From Posidonia oceanica (Eukaryota > Streptophyta > Magnoliopsida > Alismatales > Posidoniaceae): a stretch of 64,000 nucleotides of DNA. The stretch's first letter is position 1; every line of letters begins with the position of its first letter. Positions 57,201-64,000 of this stretch are shown here, piece by piece. Where the stretch lies: contig JAZBRS010000013.1 in NCBI GenBank assembly GCA_037176725.1, positions 7,815,001 to 7,879,000 of the forward strand, in the 5' to 3' direction. The position numbers were made by a program, and so were the translations under genes. The notes below the pieces were generated by a model. It ran no database searches. It was not told where the DNA came from and worked only from the letters and a program-made list of their open reading frames with translations.

Positions 57201-57489
57201 TGGATTTGCTAGATGAGAAGCGGTTGCAAGCAGCTGAGCATGCACGCCTGTACCAAGAACGACTTGCAAGAGTATATAAGAAGAAAGTAATTGAACATAA
57301 ATTCAATATTAGTGAATGGGTGCTTAAAGAAATCCTTCCTTGCAAGCATGGGAAATTGAGACCAAACTAGGAAGGACCATACTTGGTGGTTGAGGCATAT
57401 CCGAGCAATGCCTATTGTTTGGCCAGAGAGGATGGCAATAGGCTTGAATATCCCTAGAATGCACTGCACCTCAAAAGGTACTATCCTTA
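54277..57489 (+). pseudogene. pol: C1 pol: reverse transcriptase, RNase H, second RNase H, integrase
   Basis: After a degenerate 54277-54650 stretch with a frameshift, RT is recognisable from 54690 (FITPWETYCYVVMPFGLMN, then YVDD at about 54816-54827) and continues to the thumb region. The first RT catalytic Asp segment and the VDFR..N region are not found, so part of the palm/fingers is missing. RNase H follows at about 55160-55640, then an additional RNase H at about 55706-56120 (YFD*AL, NNVAEYEALILRL, GDSQLILRQ). The integrase zinc region has H-H-C-C spacing near 56446-56580 and the core 56640-56990 (FDVVGPF, DNGTIF and GNGQAEATNKT), then a C-terminal domain to 57489. In-frame stops at 55157, 55703, 55721, 57035, 57197, 57367 and 57457 are mostly TAG/TAA at family Trp or Gln positions. 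Not functional. Confidence 0.9.
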
Positions 57490-58983
57490 ATATGCACACT
57501 GAGCCATTAGACTACCCGTACTTAAGGGTCCTCTGCTGTTGAAGCCTAGGAATCATGCCTTAGCCTCACCCCACAAACACTTCGTGGGAGAGGGAAAGGA
57601 AATGGTCCAACACTGAGATAGAGGCAAATCATAAGGAGCCCCTCCCAATTCATGAATAACAAAGTCCACACACATCCCTCGAGTCAGACGCGTTACCATA
57701 GTACAAATTGGGTAGGCATCTAAGGCCAAAACCTAAAAGCGCAGAAAAGAGGAGAGTGTACCAAATAAAAAGAGTGTCTTGGTTCGTCAAAGAATGAGTA
57801 TCCATTGACCGAGTACTCAGAAGGGGTGAGACTACTTGCCAAAGTACCCAGAAAAGAAAGCAAAAAGGGGGCAAAAAAGAAGACAGCAAAGAAGCTGTTC
57901 ATGTGTAAGGAAAAAGAAACAGAGTGGAAAAGAAGGCAGCAAAGAAGCTGTCCAAGAGTCAAAACTGAAAAGCTAGGAAATACTAAGCGCAGTAGGAATC
58001 AACCTTGAACTAGGAGGGATTTAGGCTTCAGGTCTTCAGCCGACATCTTAGGATAGGGCATGGACTTTCCTTCTACCCACATCCTGCACTGTACACTAAG
58101 AGGCAAGGGGCAGAGGCCTAAGTCTAGGGGCAGTTAGGTGTCAAAGCAAGCCCAAGATATCTTTTGACTCTAGGATGCACAAGGGACCAAACTATCAAGG
58201 TTTTCCAACCATGAGGTCCCTAGTTTCCCAACTTCCTGGAGGATTCTTCATCTCCCATAAAATCAAAAATCAAAAAATCCAAAAAAATGATAAAATCAAA
58301 AATCCAAAAAAATCATCAAAAATCCAAAAAAATGATAAAAATCCAAAAAAATGATAAAGTCAAAAATCCAAAAAAAAAATGATGATAAAGTCAAAAATCC
58401 AAAAAAAATGATAAAGTCAAAATTCCAAAAAAATATATAAAATCAAAAATCCAAAAAATAGTGAGTAGAGTAAAATCTACCCAACCAACCTCACCTCATG
58501 AAACTGATAACAAGTAAAGGCCAGTGATGCAGAAATCTAGGACATTTTACGACTCTGCGTCGTACTTGACTCCTCCTATTCAGGACGATCGCTTGGTATT
58601 CGCCTACGAGCTAAGACTGGGATCTCAAGAAGAGACAGTCCCTCGTCTGGCATATCATCTTTAGACAACAAAGCTGAGGCCAATACTTGTTATTCAAAAC
58701 CTAAGTTTTCCTTAACTTCTCCATTGTATTAAGACTTCTTTCCCGTTCATAGCATTAGGTTTGCTTAAAATATGCATTGTATATAGGTTGTCACCAAGTT
58801 TTTCGTAACCTTTTTGATTTCGCAATGTTAAGGATGTTTCTGAGTTTCCAAAAACCACTTTGGACTAGGGGCAATAATACCCCTAGATGGATTAACAAAT
58901 TTGCTAAGGTAATGCAGGAAAACAGTTCAGGGGCGTTAAACGAGCAAATATCAAAAGCAGAAATAAAATAAAGGCATATTTAC
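57490..58983. other. C1 non-coding DNA between pol and antisense gene b
   Basis: Includes an AT-rich tandem repeat at 58255-58460 and purine-rich sequence at 57840-57960. A further exon of antisense gene b may lie at about 58860-58910 (TTACCTTAG-type acceptor on the minus strand) but is not secure. Confidence 0.4.
58255..58460. repeat. AT-rich tandem repeat, about 20-27 bp unit
   Basis: About eight copies of AATGATAAAATCAAAAATCC followed by a run of A. Simple-sequence expansion; no coding role. Confidence 0.8.
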
Positions 58984-59046
58984 CTTCTCCTGGAGATGGG
59001 AGATCTCCTCTAAGCAGTCCAGAGGAGGAGCACTGCTAGTCGAAGG

Positions 59047-59112
59047 CTGAAAAGAAAGGTTCAAGTCAGTTACAATTCATAGCCAGACTATAAAAGCTAC
59101 ATGTGCAAATAC
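59047..59112 (-). other. Intron 5 of antisense gene b in C1
   Basis: 66 bp, donor TAG/GTATTTGC, acceptor TTTCTTTTCAG. Confidence 0.6.
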
Positions 59113-59214
59113 CTAAGAGGCAGAGGCACGTAGACGATCAATCTCCCCGGTCAGAACGGAGAACTGCTGGGTCAAGTGGCGCTCCTGCTGAGCCCGCTCA
59201 TCGGCCGCCTTGAG

Positions 59215-59282
59215 CTGCAAAAGAAAGAAAGCAAGTTAGCCAAATTGAATTAACAGTCTACAAATGAAATTCAGAAGCTCAC
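59215..59282 (-). other. Intron 4 of antisense gene b in C1
   Basis: 68 bp, donor GCG/GTGAGCTT, acceptor TTCTTTTGCAG. Confidence 0.6.
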
Positions 59283-59768
59283 CGCTATCTCCAGCTGGGC
59301 TCGGAAAGACTGAACCTCCTCTGGTAAGGCCGCGCGGGACACCACCGCCTCCCTGGGATCTGTGTCCCCCAAAGGAAGGTTCTCGCGCCCAAGGAAGTGG
59401 GATCGATGGAAGATCATCAGAAAAGAAAACTCCCGGTCTATCCACTCGGCCCACACCGCCTCGTCCTCCTCTATAGCATCTGTCGGAGCAGGGGAACCAC
59501 GACGGGGCCAGTCTAGGAGCTGTGGACCGTAGACGTCCACCCAATGGCGAGCACGGCTACCCTCGCTGCGTATCTCTTGCCAAACTCGGTGAGGAGGAGG
59601 TAGAGGCTGAGGCTGCCAGCGCCCCAACTGTCGTAGCGCTCTGCCAATCTGCTGGAAGTGACAGTGGTTCCAGCAATGGATCCATACGTCCCGGTCGAAA
59701 ATGGCCCGATCACGGGCAATCTCGGGGACGTCCGCATGCTCTCACTCAGCATATGGATGCCAAACCAC

Positions 59769-59842
59769 CTGAAATGAGCAATACATGTCAGCAAGTAGCA
59801 TAAACAAATAAACATAAGCTGAAATTAAAAGAAGCAAGTTAC
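59769..59842 (-). other. Intron 3 of antisense gene b in C1
   Basis: 74 bp, donor CAG/GTAACTTG, acceptor TGCTCATTTCAG. Confidence 0.6.
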
Positions 59843-60017
59843 CTGAGCCGGGACAAGGAGCTCGAAAAGCAGACGACCGACATAGCGGTTTGTCATCTGC
59901 AGGCTTGAGGACCTGCTCAGCAGCGGTCCAAAACAGTCCCCGAGGAAAGGGGACACCGATAGGAGGAACCGGAGGAGGAGCAGGTTGCAAAAAGGCGAAG
60001 TGGTCCCACGCCCACAT

Positions 60018-60087
60018 CTGCACGCAAAACAAGGAAGCTGTTAGCAAGAATATAATATCTAATGCAAGCTTAAATATGCAGATTTAC
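60018..60087 (-). other. Intron 2 of antisense gene b in C1
   Basis: 70 bp, donor CAG/GTAAATC, acceptor TTGCGTGCAG; it splits the PMD between ...RNLPFLQ and MWAWD. Confidence 0.65.
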
Positions 60088-60732
60088 CTGAAGGAATGGC
60101 AGGTTCCTGCTCAGCTGGCGAGAACTGCCATCGGTGAAGCGGAATAGGGTGGAGTACAGGTGCGTCAAGCTGGCCGCACCCCAGGCGTACTCTCCCACAA
60201 GCTCCAAGTCTGCAGAAGAGGAAGGAACCACGCCGAGAGCTTCGAGGAGGAGCGAGAAGAGCACTTCCCCGAACAGCACTAGGAGGAAGGCCTGCAGCTA
60301 CTGGTCGGCCTCCACACTCGATCCAGCTACTGTCTCCGCCAGCTCACTCACCCAGTGAACCGCGGAAGTGATCACCACAAGCTGCTCCCTGCTCATGGCT
60401 AACTAACGTCCAACAAGCTCTTGCACCAAGGCCGAGTAGCCCGGGCGCACCCGTCCAGTCATTGGTCTGCCCGTGACCCAGAGACCAGTCAACCGCGCCA
60501 TGTCCTCAAGGGAGAGGACAAACTCGCCCGCCCTTGTGACGATCGAGCTCGTCCGGAAGCTCCACCGCTCTGCAACAGCCTCCAAAAACATCAGACGGAG
60601 GGGAAAGTCTGGGTTGGACAGGAAATGCCCAAATCTCATCCGATCCAGACGCTCCTGCTGGAAAGAAGCCAACAAAGCATAGGACCGCTGGACCAGACCC
60701 TAGTAGTAGCAGGTCACGGCCGGTGCTCGACT

Positions 60733-60809
60733 CTACAAGCAAGCAAGAGAACTATCAGTCAGGATGAAATAATTGAACAAAATAAGGAAAAAAATGAAAA
60801 GATGTATAC
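60733..60809 (-). other. Intron 1 of antisense gene b in C1
   Basis: 77 bp with GTATACATC at the donor and TGCTTGTAG at the acceptor (minus strand). Same position as 32726-32797 in C2. Confidence 0.75.
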
Positions 60810-61626
60810 CTGCCCCCTAGAAGCTAGTGTGGTAGTGGCGTACTCTGATCGGGACGCGTCCCTGCGTGGTCCCGATGCCTGCACCTCGTCCCGGGGGATC
60901 TGCTCCCGCCAGTAGTCCAGGGGATCCCTCGCATCGCCCTCCGCCTCCCGTCAGACGAAGTCAACCATGTTCCGCCACCAGCCGTCGTCCTCGCCAAACT
61001 GCGCAAGGAAGGGGTCGACTGGCCTCGCCTCTAGCACCTCCGAGGGCCCCGCCTGCTCTAGGCCGACCTCAGGCCTCGTCTCTGAGACCGTCTCCTCTGA
61101 ATCCTCATATCTGAAAGAACTGCTGGAACCGGAGACCGCCTTTGCCGTCGTCTCTACGGCCTCCCCAGAACTAGAGTCCCCCCCCCACGGTGGCCTCACT
61201 GGCCGTCGCCTCTGCCTCCACGGCGTCGCCACCAACCGCCACCTCAACCTCCGCAGTACCACCACCAGCAGCCCCAGTCTTCACTCCTGCAGCCTCGACA
61301 TCGCCACCGGTCCTCGCCCCAAGCCCCGCCATGGCACCACCAGCCTTCGCCACCTCTGCCACAATCCAGTCGGCCTCCACGGCCACCCCAGCGGCCATTC
61401 CAGGGTCAGCCACCTCAGCCACAGTCCCCACAGCCGTCGAACCCGCCTCCACCGGCGTGCCCCCGCCTGCCACGGCCTCGCCAGCACCTGCCACAGCCCT
61501 CGCCACCATTTCCCACGCCGCAGCAACCCCAGCCGCCACCTCCGACGCAGCCTCGCTGAAGGGGGAAGGACCAGTCTGAGCCCTTTTAGCCGCCCAGGTG
61601 TAGAAATGGGAGATTCGCTTCTCCAT

Positions 61627-62011
61627 CAAGGTAGGCTCGCCAGAATGAGGAGGAATACCGCTGGAATGATCACTAGCACCGGAGAAGAAGAAGAAAGGAG
61701 GAGCAAATGGCCACCCACGGCGTAGGACGAGGGCTTTATATCTTTCAACGTTGTACACGTGAATCTCAGCGTCCAACACCTCGGAAAGAAAGAAGGTTAT
61801 ACGCGCCCTATGACGCGTTCAATGTTTTGTGAGTTAAAATGTTAGCAGCTAGTTTCTCAGCGTATAACGTTGGACGCTCCATTCTTAACGTACAAAGTTT
61901 TAAGTTTAGGGAAGTGTTCTGAATTCTAATACTCTCATTCAACTCATACAAATTCATTCAAAAGAGACCAAAGAAACGAAATAAATTTTATTGATGATAA
62001 ATGATACATTT
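61627..62011. other. Spacer between antisense genes b and a in C1
   Basis: Holds TATACGC/GGACGC inverted repeats at about 61740-61900. Candidate promoter of gene b; no convincing TATA box. Confidence 0.4.
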
Positions 62012-63343
62012 CTAACTAAATTCAATGAACAATTTAGGACGCACGCCCTCGTAACAAGCGTCGTAAGTTGCAAGAGAAATGGCTTCACGGTCCGCGTTCG
62101 AGTTCTCCCATGCAGAAAGGACTCAGTTTCGCCCCTTCCCGTCCCAAGTACCAGCCTGATAGAAGACCTAGATGATGTCCCTAGGGGTGTCCCTCAAGCG
62201 CGGGAGAATCATATTAGAGAAGCGCGGCAAGGGGGTATAGTCCGAGGAGTACCCAGCATTGAAAAGCATCCCTGAGGGTTGTACCTCACAAACTCGGTAG
62301 CCCCAATCAGCGTCAGGAAATACTCCGAGTCAAACACTGTCCTGAAAGATGAGGGGGGACTGAAGGAGTCCATCTGGGACTTGACCTCGCAAGCGCATAA
62401 ACGGCGAATGAGCTCCTCCAAGGGAATGCTAGCATCAAGAGCAGACAGAAGAAAATGCTCCTCCAGCCAGTGCAGAACTAGGAACGGCGAGCCAAAGAAT
62501 GGCCCCCCGAGGCAGGCACTGGATAAGCCCTGGATGGTAAAAGCCAAAACAGACTAACTCAAACATTTCTCCGGTATGCGCACGTAGATGCACATGAGCT
62601 CAGCATGGTAGGCACTAATAGTCAGAGCTTCATTTGGGAAGAGTACCAGTCCCCCGATCAGAATAAAGACGCATTACAAGCAAGAAGCCTCAGAGCGGAT
62701 GCTGTCGCGCTGTTTCCAGAAAAATTTTCACAAGGAGGAGAGTTTGATACAGCCATCCAGCACTAGGTCCTCCAGCACAACAACAGAGCCAAAGATGCGC
62801 TTTAAAAGATAAAAAGAACCTACCACCCCGATTGGCAAAAGGTAGGCATCCCTGCAATAAATGGATGGGTCGGCATGTCGAGTACCTAGGAGGGCACTCA
62901 CCTCCTCCAAAAGAATCGTCAATTCCCCCGAAGAAGAAAAGAACGTCTGAGTCAAAGGATTCCACAGCCCACAGAGGCCGAAGAGCACCTTCCAGTCAAC
63001 AGGCTGCCACAACTGGCGAAGGGCCTGACAGAGACCAGCCTCCTCCAAGCGCTCCCGATACTTCTTCACAGCCAAGAGTGGAATTGTTGAATCCAGTCCA
63101 ACTGATAGGCTTTCAAGTCATGGTCGTTGTTGACAGAAGATAGGGGCTATAAAGTAAGGAAAAATCAGCAGAAGTACGAGGATGAGAGTATGGGGAAATG
63201 ATGAAAACAGAGAGTACCTTCTCATGCACCAATAGGTTCGCCAAATGGTTGGGTATAGCCTCCAGCCAGAGTTGCACCATGTCAGAAGGAGAGGAGAAGA
63301 CGGCCACTTGGAAAGCATGACGTGGGATATCACTCAAATTCAT
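62012..63343 (-). pseudogene. Antisense gene a of C1: DUF7745-like protein, two exons
   Basis: Exon 1 63218-63343 (ATG 63343, MNLSDIPRHAFQVAVF), intron 63147-63217, exon 2 63146-62012. Features as in C2: LWQPVDWKVLFGLCGLWNPL, GELTILLEEVSALLGT, FILIGGLVLFPNEA. The frame is better preserved across the 63075-62728 stretch than in C2 (no frameshift there) but has stops at about 63070, 62728 and 62685, a TAG near 62555 and a break near 62210. It sits head-to-tail with gene b, both antisense to pol and between pol and the 3' LTR. Function unknown. Confidence 0.65.
63147..63217 (-). other. Intron of antisense gene a in C1
   Basis: 71 bp, donor AAG/GTACTCTC, acceptor ACTTTATAG/CCCC on the minus strand; orthologous to 30309-30385. 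Confidence 0.65.
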
Positions 63344-63711
63344 GAGGAGAAGCACAAGCCCTGGCAAGCAAAAATCAATAAGGAGAGGAAGAAAAATGTT
63401 TGAACTACAAGATTAAAGCCAAGAGGAGGTCTAATATAGGCCGTGGAGCCTTCATCGGAATGGAAACCTAAAGAAAATTGGAGATTTACTGCCAAAACGG
63501 TGGTGCCCGAACAGGAAAGACAGTAGCCTGTCTCGCGACGTTATACGCGATCGCAATGACGTCCAACGTTAGCTGCGGTTCTTCAGGCGTCCAACGTTGA
63601 ACGCTAACAATCAAGTGTCCAACAAGTCAAAGCAGAATTGAGAGCAGAACAGCAAGAACCCCGGAGCACAACTGGGTCAACAAAGCAAGCAAAGCCAAAG
63701 AAGTATCCTTT
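63344..63711. other. C1 DNA upstream of antisense gene a
   Basis: Likely includes the promoter or an upstream intron of gene a: the minus strand reads a TTTTTGCTTGCCAG acceptor-like site just before the start. GGACG-type inverted repeats at 63535-63630. Confidence 0.4.
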
Positions 63712-64000
63712 TCGACTCCCTTAGGCCATCCCCTAGGCATGTCATGTTTTTTTATTTTCGACTCCCTTCGGCCATCCCCTAGTCACGTCATGTTTTTATT
63801 TTCGACTCCCTTGGGCCATCCCCTAGGCACGTCATGTTTTTTTATTTTTTTCGACTCCCTTGGGCCATCCCCTAGGCACGTCATGTTTTTATTTTCGACT
63901 CTCTTGGGCCATCCCCTAAGCACGTCATGTTTTTATTTTCGACTCCCTTGGGCCATCTCCTAGGCACGTCATGTTTTTATTTTCGACTCCCTTGGGCCAT
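63712..64000 (+). repeat. Tandem array, about 45 bp unit, at the C1 3' end (cut by the window)
   Basis: Six or so units of TTTTCGACTCCCTTGGGCCA-TCCCCTAGGCACGTCATGTTTTTAT. Reverse complement of the 29345-29830 unit in C2. The array continues past the window; the C1 3' LTR is not reached. Confidence 0.85.

Larger units (their letters stand above)
58984..61626 (-). pseudogene. Antisense gene b of C1: PMD protein, six exons
   Basis: Opposite in direction to gag-pol. Exons: 60810-61626, 60088-60732, 59843-60017, 59283-59768, 59113-59214, 58984-59046, separated by GT-AG introns of 66-77 bp. Start ATG 61626 (MEKRISHFYTWAAKRAQ) follows the alignment with C2. Exon 1 has an Ala/Val/Glu-rich low-complexity region and GEDDGWWRNMVDFV. 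Exon 2 has the PMD (FQQERLDRMRFGHFL, AVAERWSFRTSS, LSLEDMARLTGLWVTGRPM) and GEYAWGAASLTHLYSTLF. Exon 3 opens MWAWDHFAFLQP, typical of the PMD end. Exon 5 is heptad-like, possibly a coiled coil. Defects: frameshift at a C run near 61185, a TGA at about 60955 where C2 has CGA, a TGA in exon 4 and a one base length fault in exon 3. The family has links to gene silencing; the role here is unknown. Confidence 0.7.

Overview
The window is plant nuclear DNA, almost certainly from an angiosperm with a large, repeat-rich genome. Nearly every base can be assigned to nested Ty3/gypsy (Metaviridae) LTR retrotransposons of the Tat/Ogre-like branch, plus one sliver of a hAT DNA transposon. I see no intact host gene, tRNA, rRNA or bacterial-type feature. 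Species cannot be told from the sequence.

Layout. (1) 1-4009 is the 3' end of a plus-strand element (A): hairpin-rich 3' internal DNA, polypurine tract and a 3.2 kb LTR. (2) 4010-4482 is the 3' end of a hAT transposase gene into which A inserted. (3) 4483-26907 is a minus-strand element (B): 2.8 kb LTR, a 3' region built of hairpin repeats, a DUF7745-like extra ORF, and integrase/RNase H. B is split at 10936-22768 by a complete but pol-less element (E; two 2.3 kb LTRs, PBS, gag, PPT, near-perfect 5 bp target duplication). (4) B is cut at 26907 by a minus-strand element C2 (LTR 26908-28295, tandem arrays, two spliced antisense genes). C2 is itself interrupted by a solo LTR of the A type (33283-42284), which is interrupted by a 5.7 kb solo LTR of family D (33921-39654). 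(5) At 42689 a second C-family element, C1, starts on the plus strand inside C2's integrase: LTR, PBS, leader, gag, PR, RT, RNase H, INT, then the two antisense genes and a tandem array running off the window. C1's gag is split by another family D solo LTR (47298-53384) with a perfect 5 bp duplication.

Order of events implied by nesting: B (and the hAT) are oldest; E and C2 entered B; the A-type LTR entered C2, then D entered that LTR; C1 entered C2, and a second D entered C1. Both D insertions and the A-type insertion collapsed to solo LTRs by LTR-LTR recombination.

Most unusual content: (a) C-family elements carry two antisense, intron-containing genes, one DUF7745-like and one with a plant mobile domain (PMD), with the tested GT-AG introns at the same places in both copies; (b) A, B, C and E LTRs carry double-hairpin modules, spaced about every 235 bp in A and B; (c) the 3' internal regions of A, B and E are chains of hairpins whose stems vary by compensatory changes, ending in two hairpins held at fixed distance from the polypurine tract; (d) E's gag stays in one frame for about 2.5 kb although it has eight TAG/TAA stops and one TGA, all explicable by C-to-T changes. 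All protein-coding frames are broken to some degree; nothing here looks autonomous.
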